A DNA stretch of 5,242 nt from Verrucomicrobiota bacterium. GTDB taxonomy: Bacteria; Verrucomicrobiota; Verrucomicrobiia; Chthoniobacterales; UBA10450. Of the stretch, positions 1 to 4,907 are shown one piece after another; positions within the stretch are counted from its first letter, which is position 1, and the number at the start of each line of letters is the position of its first letter. Where the stretch lies: the NCBI GenBank assembly GCA_003219355.1, contig QHOQ01000152.1, positions 1 to 5,242 of the forward strand. The letters are read 5' to 3'. Position numbers and translations under genes: made by a program. Under the pieces are notes generated by a model. It made no database searches and was not told the origin of the DNA. It worked only from the letters and a program-made list of their open reading frames with translations.

Positions 1-127
1 TAGAAAACTTCCCACACCGAAACAGCTTATGAAATTCGGCGAGAGATGGCGCCCGTACCGCTCCGTTGCCGCCTGGTATTTCTGGCGTGCGTTGGACGTG
101 CCGGAGAAGACGACTCGTTTTGATTAA
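1..127 (+). CDS. DNA-3-methyladenine glycosylase, AlkA/HhH-GPD type (3' end only)
   Basis: This is the C-terminal end of a gene that begins upstream of the window. The first whole codon is at 2 and the TAA stop is at 125-127. About 41 residues are visible. They include LPTPKQL and then FGERWRPYRSVAAWYFWRAL, which is the closing segment typical of AlkA-type base-excision glycosylases (the 'RWRPYRSVAxWYLWR' signature after the HhH-GPD domain). Family knowledge: these enzymes remove alkylated bases such as 3-methyladenine from DNA by cutting the N-glycosidic bond. The catalytic Asp and the helix-hairpin-helix lie outside the window and cannot be checked. An ATG at 29 is in frame but lies inside the conserved segment and is not a start. 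The family call is fairly firm; the exact subfamily is not. Confidence 0.8.
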   Translation, partial: RKLPTPKQLMKFGERWRPYRSVAAWYFWRALDVPEKTTRFD

Positions 128-207
128 GTGGAGGGACACGCGCCGTCGAGTCCCAAATTAGTGGGCGCAGACAGCACGAACGTTCTCCATTTGGCGCGAT
201 GCGCGCA

Positions 208-236
208 TTGACTTTCCTGCCGCGGCTAACTAAAAC
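208..236 (+). promoter_or_regulatory. Possible sigma70-type promoter for the GYF_2–Yip1 gene
   Basis: TTGACT at 208-213 matches five of six bases of the -35 consensus. TAAAAC at 231-236, after a 17-bp spacer, matches four of six of the -10. Transcription would begin near 243, almost on the ATG at 245, so the mRNA would be leaderless or nearly so. That fits the lack of any Shine-Dalgarno motif before this ATG. A short GC hairpin (GCGCG at 194-198, CGCGC at 202-206) lies just upstream. The call rests on consensus matching alone. Confidence 0.3.
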
Positions 237-244
237 GCGGCATT

Positions 245-1144
245 ATGGCAACCATCCACGTTAATCGCGGCGGCACGAGCCTCGGCACATTTTCCGAAGA
301 GGACGTGCGCGCGGGGCTTCGTTCAGGACGTTTTGCAGGAACCGATCTCGGCTGGCGCGAAGGGATGGCCAGCTGGCAGGCGCTCTCACAATTTTCTGAA
401 TTCGCGGCGGATATTCCGAGCGGCGCACCAACGCCACCCCCGTCAGCACCACCGCCACCCGCGATATTGACAACCACGCCTGCGCCCGCTGGATCAGAAA
501 CTCCCCCGACGCGCAGCGGACTGCCATGGGACGAGCGACAGACCAAAGGATTGTTGAACGCGTTTATTGAAACGTTGCAGATGGTATTGAGGAAACCGGT
601 TGCCGCGTTCACCGCGATGAAACGCGAGGGAGGTCTGGGCGAGCCGCTTCTCTACGCGGTCATTGGTGGAACTTTCGGCGCGGTATTTGCAGTTACTTAC
701 AATTTTGCTCTTCGATTATTCACGCCATTTGGGGACAGGCAAGGCGCCGTGGCACATGTTTTCGGCGGCCTCGGCTGGATTTTTCTGTTGATCCTGACGC
801 CGCTCTTTGTGGCGATTGGAATGTTTGTTGCCTCGGCAATTCTTCACGTCTGCCTGATGATTGTCGGCGGCGCAAAACAGTCATTTGAGACCACGTTCCG
901 GGTAGTTTGCTTCGCGGAAGGATCGGCCAGCCCGCTTCTTGTGATTCCGTTTTGTGGCGGACTGATCACTGGAATTTGGAAAATTGTCCTTTACTGCATT
1001 GGACTGGCGCGCGCTCATGAAACCGACACCGGCCGCGCTGTGATCGCCGTGCTGTTGCCCTTGATTGTTTGCTGCGGCGGCATTATTTTTCTCATCGCGA
1101 TGATGTTTGGCGCGTTCGGCGCTTGGAATGCATCGCAGCACTGA
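245..1144 (+). CDS. GYF_2 (DUF4339)–Yip1 domain membrane protein
   Basis: A 299-residue protein with three parts. Residues 1-50 form a GYF_2/DUF4339 domain: IHVNRGG, LGTFSEEDVRAGLRSG, then the signature 'TDLGWREGMASWQAL' at 33-47. Residues 57-92 are a Pro/Ala/Thr-rich linker. Residues 105-295 are a Yip1-like membrane region with about four to five hydrophobic segments, near 135-157, 174-207, 228-253 and 264-292. The stretch from 'AILHVCLMIVGGAKQSFETTFRV' through 'GLARAHETDTGRA' is typical of bacterial Yip1 proteins. GYF-type domains usually bind short, often Pro-rich peptides, so the N-terminus is probably a cytoplasmic adaptor on a membrane anchor. This is inference; the cellular role is not known. 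The ATG at 245 fits the domain start and has no Shine-Dalgarno. The DUF2752 gene follows 11 bp downstream and is probably co-transcribed. Confidence 0.88.
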   Translation: MATIHVNRGGTSLGTFSEEDVRAGLRSGRFAGTDLGWREGMASWQALSQFSEFAADIPSGAPTPPPSAPPPPAILTTTPAPAGSETPPTRSGLPWDERQTKGLLNAFIETLQMVLRKPVAAFTAMKREGGLGEPLLYAVIGGTFGAVFAVTYNFALRLFTPFGDRQGAVAHVFGGLGWIFLLILTPLFVAIGMFVASAILHVCLMIVGGAKQSFETTFRVVCFAEGSASPLLVIPFCGGLITGIWKIVLYCIGLARAHETDTGRAVIAVLLPLIVCCGGIIFLIAMMFGAFGAWNASQH

Positions 1145-1155
1145 TTAACGGGAAG

Positions 1156-1578
1156 ATGCAGCTTGGCTCTCGGAGGCTTGCTCCCGGTGAGATCGATCAC
1201 GAACTTATCTGGCTGAGCGTCTCGCTGGGTTCGGTGGCCGTGGCAGCAATTTGGTTTGCACTCGGGTTACCGTGGCCACGTTGTCTGTTTTACGATCTTA
1301 CCGGCCGTCCCTGTGTGACGTGCGGCATGACGCGATCGGCCATTCAATTTTTTCACGGACATTTTCTCGCCGCTCTGCGATGGAATCCGCTCGTCTTTGC
1401 CGCTCTATGCGGATTGTCGATCTTTAATCTCTACGGATTCGTCGTTCTCGTAACACGCGTTCCGCGCGTGCGGCTGGCAAATTTCACGCGTACGGAAAAA
1501 AGTGTCGCGCGTTATCTAACGGTTGCATCGCTCACGCTCAATTGGATTTACTTGCTGGCGCACTGGCGGAATTTCTAA
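1156..1578 (+). CDS. DUF2752 family small membrane protein
   Basis: A 140-residue protein recognised from the DUF2752 core: 'CVTCGMTRS' at 53-61 (family pattern CPxCGxTR), 'FFHGHFLAALRWNPL' at 65-79, then a hydrophobic segment at about 80-100. Another hydrophobic segment lies at 17-38, and one more at 118-136 closes the protein. The two cysteines (53 and 56) and the HG and NP pairs are intact. The function of the family is unknown; the paired cysteines could bind metal or form a disulfide. The ATG at 1156 was chosen because it lies just after the upstream stop and leaves a normal family N-terminus. A GGGAAG directly abuts it, which is too close to be a good ribosome site. In-frame TTG codons at 1069 and 1123 would overlap the Yip1 gene and are less likely. 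It is probably translated with the preceding GYF_2–Yip1 gene. Confidence 0.85.
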   Translation: MQLGSRRLAPGEIDHELIWLSVSLGSVAVAAIWFALGLPWPRCLFYDLTGRPCVTCGMTRSAIQFFHGHFLAALRWNPLVFAALCGLSIFNLYGFVVLVTRVPRVRLANFTRTEKSVARYLTVASLTLNWIYLLAHWRNF

Positions 1579-1599
1579 TCGTGGATCGAGCAGGCCATT

Positions 1600-1625
1600 G
1601 CTCCCGCCGAAAGTGGCGGCGGAGC
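1600..1625 (+). terminator. Bulged GC hairpin after the DUF2752 gene
   Basis: GCTCCCGCC at 1600-1608 pairs with GGCG at 1615-1618 and GGAGC at 1621-1625, leaving GC at 1619-1620 bulged, around a 6-nt loop (GAAAGT). This gives nine base pairs starting 22 nt after the stop. No T tract follows (the next bases are CGCAAAATG), so it is not a standard intrinsic terminator. It may protect the mRNA 3' end or act with Rho. Confidence 0.35.
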
Positions 1626-1823
1626 CGCAAAATGTTTCAGCTTTGCCTAACGAGTCGTCATTCGGCCTACGCTGTCGAAACGCTGGGATCGACGTACTTG
1701 GGCGGCGTCAATTCGGTCGAAGTCTCATGAAAAAGCGTCGCGAGAAATTAGACGGAGAACACAAGTAGGATTGACAATCCAATCGACCACTTCTGTTTCG
1801 TCTTACTCATGCTCGTAATCGGC

Positions 1824-1847
1824 ATTTGGCAATCGGCCATTGCAAAT
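1824..1847 (+). repeat. Inverted repeat just upstream of the epimerase start
   Basis: ATTTGGCAAT (1824-1833) pairs with ATTGCAAAT (1839-1847), nine base pairs with one bulged G and a CGGCC loop. It ends 13 nt before the epimerase ATG, in the space usually taken by the ribosome site. It may be an operator or mRNA hairpin, or simply arise from the imperfect tandem repeat that overlaps it. Confidence 0.4.
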
Positions 1848-1860
1848 CTACCCTCGCAGG

Positions 1861-2811
1861 ATGCGAATACTTGTGACTGGTGGCGCTGGCTTTATCGGCT
1901 CCCATCTTGTCGAAAAACTACTCGCGGCCGGGCACGAGCTCGCCATCCTCGATGACTTCAACGATTTTTACGATCCACAAATTAAACGCGACAACGTCGC
2001 AGCCGTTTCAAAAGATATTCTTATTCACCATGTCGATCTTCGGGACAACGCCGCAGTGCGAGATGTATTTCGCCGTGACAAATTTGAGACGATTGTGCAT
2101 TTGGCCGCTCGTGCCGGTGTTCGCCCATCGATTCAGTACCCCCAGCTTTATTACGACACAAATGTCAGCGGCACCTTGCATCTTCTCGACGCCGCTCGCG
2201 CAACCGGGGTTGAGCGATTTATTTTCGCGTCGAGCTCATCCGTTTACGGCATTTCGAAAACGGTTCCGTTCTCGGAAGACCAACATCTCGCTCAGACACT
2301 TAGCCCCTACGCCGCGACCAAAATTGCAGGCGAATTTTTGTGTTCGACATTCTCTCATCTTTATCAAATGCGGGTGGTCGCGCTGCGTTATTTCACCGTT
2401 TACGGTCCACGACAACGGCCCGACCTGGCGATCCATCAGTTCACCCGACGCATTTACGCCGGTCAGCCGGTCGATCAATTCGGCGACGGCACGACACGAC
2501 GTGACTACACTTACATCGACGATGTGATTCAAGGCACGATGGCGGCGCTGAACTACGACAGGTCGCCTTTCGACATCTTCAATCTCGGCGAGAGCGAGAC
2601 CATTCAGCTCAAGGACTTGATTGCTGCAATTGAGAAAGCGCTTGGGAAAAAAGCAAAAGTCAATCGTTTGCCTGAACAACCTGGGGACATGGCCCTGACC
2701 TGCGCGGACATTTCGAAAGCAAGGAAGTTACTCGGTTATAAGCCAGCAACGCCATTCAGAGATGGATTGCCGCGATTCGTCGATTGGTTTTTACAGATGA
2801 AACATCGATAA
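1861..2811 (+). CDS. NAD-dependent epimerase, UDP-glucuronate 4-epimerase-like
   Basis: A 316-residue extended short-chain dehydrogenase/epimerase. The N-terminal Rossmann fold opens with MRILVTGGAGFIGSHL (GxxGxxG at 7-13) and has the NAD-ribose acidic residues D31/D32. 'HLAARAGVRPS' is at 80-90, the catalytic serine lies in 'FASSSSVYG' (122-130) and the YxxxK pair is Y150/K154. The substrate part holds 'RYFTVYGPRQRPDLA' (176-190) and 'GDGTTRRDYTYIDD' (208-221). The phrases 'DDFNDFYDPQIKRDN', 'GPRQRPDLA' and 'PGDMALTCADISKARKLLGYKP' resemble UDP-glucuronate 4-epimerases more than GalE, so the likely reaction is UDP-glucuronate to UDP-galacturonate for surface polysaccharide. UDP-glucose or UDP-GlcNAc 4-epimerase activity remains possible. 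The length is normal. The ATG at 1861 places the Rossmann strand at residue 2; an in-frame TTG at 1840 would add seven residues and is less likely. The sulfotransferase gene follows after 20 bp. Confidence 0.9.
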   Translation: MRILVTGGAGFIGSHLVEKLLAAGHELAILDDFNDFYDPQIKRDNVAAVSKDILIHHVDLRDNAAVRDVFRRDKFETIVHLAARAGVRPSIQYPQLYYDTNVSGTLHLLDAARATGVERFIFASSSSVYGISKTVPFSEDQHLAQTLSPYAATKIAGEFLCSTFSHLYQMRVVALRYFTVYGPRQRPDLAIHQFTRRIYAGQPVDQFGDGTTRRDYTYIDDVIQGTMAALNYDRSPFDIFNLGESETIQLKDLIAAIEKALGKKAKVNRLPEQPGDMALTCADISKARKLLGYKPATPFRDGLPRFVDWFLQMKHR

Positions 2812-2814
2812 TTG

Positions 2815-3857
2815 TAGGATCGACGATTGCCATGCCTGCAACGCCAGAGAGCTTGCCGTTCGATCAGCGCGCTTGTTTCGTAGCGGGCCAAGCAAAATCC
2901 GGTACGACGCTCCTGGTAGCGCTGCTCGATAATCATCCCGAACTTCTGGTGCTGCCGGAGGAAACTGCGTATTTTCCCACGGTCCTGACAAAGTATGCGC
3001 CGCGCGGGCGCCGGGCGCAGTTCGATTACCTGACAAAACAGTCGCTATCCAACGTGCTGTTTGGCGGGCCATGCAAATGGGGCAAGCGGAGTTACTCAGG
3101 GTTCCCACGCGAGAAATTTCTCGATACGTTTGAGCGCGCGGCCTTCGATCCTGCGAACGCCGAGGAAGATTTGCTTGTGCTCATGGTGAAAGCGTACGCT
3201 GCGACCCTTCAACGTCCGCTCGATACCATCCAACGCTGGGTGGAAAAAACGCCGGCTAATCGCAATCACATTCCCGCGATTCGCAGCCGATTTCCGCACG
3301 CGAAAATTCTCGTCACGATCCGCGATCCGCGTGCCATTCTTGCGGCGCAAATTGCGCTGGAGAAGACAAGAAAAACCGGACGGTTTTCGACTTACTACGT
3401 GATCGCTCACTGGCGCGTCGCGGCCAGTCTCGCGAAGCATGTGCGCGACGGGGATATTCCGGGTCTCGTCGTGCCATACGAACAGTTGGTCTGCGAACCA
3501 GCCAGCACGATGGAGAAAGTTTGCAGTTATTTGGAGATCACATTTGATCCGCAAACGGTCCTGACGCCCACAAAGGTGGGCCGCTTCTGGAGCGGGAACT
3601 CAGCGGCTCGCATTGATTTTTCCCAGATTAGCGCGGAACCGGCGACGCGTTGGCAGGGTGAACTTTCGGACGATGAAATCGGCTGGGTGGAATGGCATTG
3701 TCGCGATCTTATGCCGGCATTTGGCTACGAGCCGAAGTTGAGCCGGCGCGAGTTGCGATATTTCGTTCGGCCAATTCGGGGCGAACGTCCGCGCGAGTAT
3801 TTGAAATCGCGCCTGTATTCGTTTCGCGACGATTGGATTCGAGGATAGGATCGACGA
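2815..3857. repeat. 12-bp direct repeat bracketing the sulfotransferase gene
   Basis: TAGGATCGACGA occurs at 2815-2826, between the epimerase stop and the sulfotransferase ATG, and again at 3846-3857, where its TAG is the sulfotransferase stop codon. The match is exact for 12 bases and then ends on both sides. A shorter match, GGATCGACG, lies at 1686-1694. One 12-bp exact repeat in a window of this size is near chance expectation, so the placement is the only notable part. Confidence 0.45.
2832..3848 (+). CDS. Sulfotransferase family protein (PAPS-dependent type)
   Basis: A 338-residue protein of the Sulfotransfer_3-like group. The 5'-phosphosulfate-binding loop is 'FVAGQAKSGTTLL' (16-28, with KSGTT at 22-26), followed by 'LLDNHPELLVLPEET' (31-45). 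'WVEKTPANRNHI' (136-147) is the conserved EKTP element. The 3'-phosphate-binding strand and helix are 'ILVTIRDPRAILAA' (159-172). R164 is present, but the serine usually found eight residues later is A172. Family knowledge: such enzymes transfer sulfate from PAPS to a hydroxyl or amine of a carbohydrate, lipid or peptide. The acceptor here is unknown; the adjacent epimerase suggests a glycan. There is no signal peptide or membrane segment, so it is probably cytoplasmic. The ATG at 2832 is chosen; AGGA at 2816-2819 lies 12 nt upstream, rather far for a ribosome site. An in-frame TTG at 2784 would overlap the epimerase. Confidence 0.85.
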   Translation: MPATPESLPFDQRACFVAGQAKSGTTLLVALLDNHPELLVLPEETAYFPTVLTKYAPRGRRAQFDYLTKQSLSNVLFGGPCKWGKRSYSGFPREKFLDTFERAAFDPANAEEDLLVLMVKAYAATLQRPLDTIQRWVEKTPANRNHIPAIRSRFPHAKILVTIRDPRAILAAQIALEKTRKTGRFSTYYVIAHWRVAASLAKHVRDGDIPGLVVPYEQLVCEPASTMEKVCSYLEITFDPQTVLTPTKVGRFWSGNSAARIDFSQISAEPATRWQGELSDDEIGWVEWHCRDLMPAFGYEPKLSRRELRYFVRPIRGERPREYLKSRLYSFRDDWIRG

Positions 3858-3901
3858 GACAGGGAAAGCGCTTCGCTGTCCTGAACGCCGCAGCGCGGCG
3901 T
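3858..3901 (+). terminator. Tandem hairpins after the sulfotransferase gene
   Basis: Two small hairpins begin 10 nt after the stop. The first (3858-3880) has outer GAC/GTC and inner AGCG/CGCT arms around CTT. The second is a perfect 7-bp stem, ACGCCGC (3885-3891) with GCGGCGT (3895-3901), around an AGC loop. No T tract follows, so a classic intrinsic terminator is not supported. They may mark the 3' end of the epimerase–sulfotransferase transcript or slow exonucleases. Confidence 0.4.
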
Positions 3902-4133
3902 CGCCACATCGGGTGTTGGTTCCGCTTGCAATCTCGCAGAGTCGAGCCATAATCCCAGCGAGATGTCGGGAATCTTCTTCGATCTTCCGGGCCTCCGTCT
4001 TCTGCGACGATTCAGATTTTTTGAAAACATGATGCGAACTTTTGCATCTTCACTGCTTCGTTGGTTGAGCGCGCGGGCTTGCGGTTCGAGACAATTACAT
4101 TTCCGGCTCCACGAGGCGGAGTTTTCGTCGGCG

Positions 4134-4151
4134 TTGCAAAGTGCTTGCAAA
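4134..4151. repeat. Two TTGCAAA direct repeats 11 bp apart
   Basis: TTGCAAA at 4134-4140 and 4145-4151 are separated by GTGC, so the copies are about one helical turn apart. This spacing suits a protein bound twice on one face of DNA, but a pair of 7-mers can also occur by chance. Confidence 0.3.
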
Positions 4152-4193
4152 CTGTTTGAATGGACCCTGGGTGATTCGCGCGCCACGGACGGT

Positions 4194-4207
4194 GCATCGA
4201 TCGATGC
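4194..4207. promoter_or_regulatory. 14-bp perfect palindrome upstream of the RRM gene
   Basis: GCATCGATCGATGC reads the same on both strands. It lies 41 bp before the RRM start codon. A perfect even palindrome without a spacer suits a homodimeric DNA-binding regulator; as RNA it would only form a strained small hairpin. No regulator gene is visible nearby, so the operator role is inference. Confidence 0.35.
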
Positions 4208-4238
4208 GCTCCGCCCATCTAACAATTGGGTCAACCTT

Positions 4239-4243
4239 AAGGA
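4239..4243 (+). promoter_or_regulatory. Shine-Dalgarno site of the RRM gene
   Basis: AAGGA lies 5 nt before the ATG at 4249 and is the best-placed ribosome site in the window. It selects this start over in-frame upstream codons reaching back to 4141. It is part of the palindrome CCTTAAGG (4235-4242). Confidence 0.65.
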
Positions 4244-4248
4244 TCAAC

Positions 4249-4746
4249 ATGAACTCTTACTCATCCGGGAGACGCCCGCGCCGTTCGCGCGGCGGGTCCC
4301 GACGCCGGGGCAGTGGTCGCTCGCGCTCTCGACAGGAAGAAACGAAAGCTCAGAAGAAAACATTCTGGCAGCGAGTCGCAGCGTTTTTTGGAAACGGCAA
4401 TGTCAAAAAATCGGCAACGACAGCGCGCAATGGTACGCAGCCATCTCGATTGCCGCGAAAACTTGAAACGGTCGAAGTCACTTCGCCGCGTCTTTACGTC
4501 GGCAACTTATCGTTCGACGCTACCGAGAGCGATCTCTTCGAATTGTTCAACGGTGTTGGACATGTTCAAAACGCCGAGGTCGTAAGTTACCGGCATAACC
4601 AGCGCTCGAAAGGTTTTGCCTTCGTGCAAATGCAAACGATCGAGGAGGCAAAACGTGCCGTGCAGGAATTGCACGACAAAGAATTCCTCGGTCGCAGGCT
4701 CGTTGTCAGCGGCGCAAAGTCCAGCGAACATCAGGTGCGAAGCTAA
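4249..4746 (+). CDS. RRM-domain RNA-binding protein with Arg/Ser/Gly-rich N-terminus
   Basis: A 165-residue protein. Residues 7-29 are a very basic Arg/Gly/Ser tail containing RS and RGG-like steps (such as RRSRGGSRRR). Residues 37-50, 'KTFWQRVAAFFGNG', form a short aromatic amphipathic patch. Residues 80-157 are one RNA recognition motif: RNP2 'LYVGNL' at 82-87, RNP1 'KGFAFVQM' at 121-128, and the closing strand 'GRRLVVSGA' at 148-156. The aromatic RNA-stacking residues Y83, F123 and F125 are present. Single-RRM proteins are known in cyanobacteria and several other phyla as small RNA-binding proteins; the RNA targets here are unknown. The start at 4249 has a good AAGGA site. The gene stands alone between a long gap and a strong terminator, so it is probably transcribed by itself. 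The tail may increase non-specific RNA affinity or drive condensation (inference). Confidence 0.92.
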   Translation: MNSYSSGRRPRRSRGGSRRRGSGRSRSRQEETKAQKKTFWQRVAAFFGNGNVKKSATTARNGTQPSRLPRKLETVEVTSPRLYVGNLSFDATESDLFELFNGVGHVQNAEVVSYRHNQRSKGFAFVQMQTIEEAKRAVQELHDKEFLGRRLVVSGAKSSEHQVRS

Positions 4747-4762
4747 CAAGGTCGATGGTTGC

Positions 4763-4809
4763 AATCGGGAGACGGAGCGCAAATGCGCACGTCTTCCGAT
4801 TCGGTTTTT
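4763..4809 (+). terminator. Strong intrinsic terminator of the RRM gene
   Basis: AATCGGGAGACG (4763-4774) pairs over 12 positions, including one G-U, with CGTCTTCCGATT (4790-4801). Inside, after a small GA/A internal loop, GCGC (4777-4780) pairs with GCGC (4785-4788) around AAAT. Then come CGG and TTTTT (4805-4809). The stem starts 16 nt after the RRM stop. Sixteen pairs plus a T tract make this the clearest terminator in the window. Confidence 0.85.
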
Positions 4810-4820
4810 CGGAACATGGG

Positions 4821-4885
4821 CATTCTGTCCGCAACGGATGGACTCGCTGCGGCGAGCCTGTGCAGCAAGCGGACATTCTGTCCGC
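4821..4885. repeat. 12-bp direct repeat CATTCTGTCCGC in the gap before miaA
   Basis: CATTCTGTCCGC occurs at 4821-4832 and at 4874-4885. The second copy forms the right side of a perfect hairpin. The first copy lacks its own left arm (GGG precedes it in place of CGGA), but its TGTCCGC can pair with GCGGACA at 4869-4875. GCTGC (4846-4850) and GCAGC (4862-4866), or CTCGC (4843-4847) and GCGAG (4852-4856), can pair in between. This may be a partial and a complete copy of a dispersed intergenic hairpin, or a regulatory switch. Confidence 0.55.
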
Positions 4886-4890
4886 TTTTT
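4867..4890 (+). terminator. Second intrinsic terminator before miaA
   Basis: AAGCGGACA (4867-4875) pairs perfectly with TGTCCGCTT (4879-4887) around a TTC loop, and the run of T at 4886-4890 follows. The stem is nine base pairs. It comes 58 bp after the RRM terminator and about 75 bp before the miaA start. It could be a backup terminator, the end of a short transcript, or an attenuator for read-through into miaA. Confidence 0.7.
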
Positions 4891-4907
4891 GAATTTAGCG
4901 GAGCGTA

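Larger units (their letters stand above)
1579..1860. other. Intergenic gap before the epimerase gene
   Basis: This 282-bp stretch has no convincing gene. Open frames here are Arg-rich, show no family motif and run out of the DUF2752 gene in another frame. A 13-codon ATG frame at 1727-1768 has no ribosome site. Contents: the hairpin at 1600-1625; a small GGATT/AATCC hairpin at 1768-1780 that contains a perfect TTGACA (1771-1776) with no good -10 box at 16-18 bp; and an imperfect tandem repeat, AATCGGCATTTGGC (1818-1831) then AATCGGCCATTGC (1831-1843). A promoter for the epimerase–sulfotransferase pair probably lies here but cannot be fixed. Confidence 0.6.
3849..4248. other. 400-bp gap / possible long leader of the RRM gene
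   Basis: No convincing gene lies in this stretch. A plus-strand frame from 3963 (167 codons) would run 218 bp into the RRM gene and shows no family motif. A minus-strand frame over 3725-4234 is Arg/Ser-rich, without recognisable motifs, and overlaps the sulfotransferase gene. Contents: two hairpins (3858-3901), two TTGCAAA copies 11 bp apart (4134-4151), a 14-bp palindrome (4194-4207), and CCTTAAGG (4235-4242), which overlaps the ribosome site of the RRM gene. I see no clear promoter. The stretch may be a long, structured 5' leader or contain an unrecognised small RNA. Confidence 0.5.

Noticed and set aside
140..168. GCGCC/GGCGC inverted repeat after the glycosylase gene as a terminator
   Set aside because: Only five pairs with a long loop and no T tract follow; the inner CCCA/TGGG stem competes for the same bases.
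1523..1768. Plus-strand open frames running from the DUF2752 gene into the next gap (81 and 62 codons)
   Set aside because: They begin inside the DUF2752 gene in other frames, have no ribosome site, and look like random Arg-rich translation of GC-rich DNA.
1727..1768. 13-codon ATG frame (MKKRREKLDGEHK)
   Set aside because: It has no ribosome site or other support and is too short to judge from sequence alone.
1771..1799. Perfect TTGACA as the -35 of an epimerase promoter
   Set aside because: No acceptable -10 box lies 16-18 bp downstream (the 17-bp position reads TGTTTC), and the TTGACA is part of a small hairpin, so no promoter is called.
4078..4112. tRNA-like stretch with GGTTCGAG followed by CCGGCTCCACGA
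   Set aside because: The five bases on each side of the supposed T loop do not pair, and no acceptor, D or anticodon stem could be built around it.
3725..4234. Minus-strand open frame of 169 codons over the sulfotransferase end and the following gap
   Set aside because: It is dominated by Arg and Ser, has no domain motif, and overlaps a well-supported gene on the other strand.
3963..4466. Plus-strand open frame of 167 codons starting in the gap before the RRM gene
   Set aside because: It overlaps the clear RRM gene by 218 bp in another frame, has no recognisable family motif, and its residue make-up changes where the RRM gene begins.
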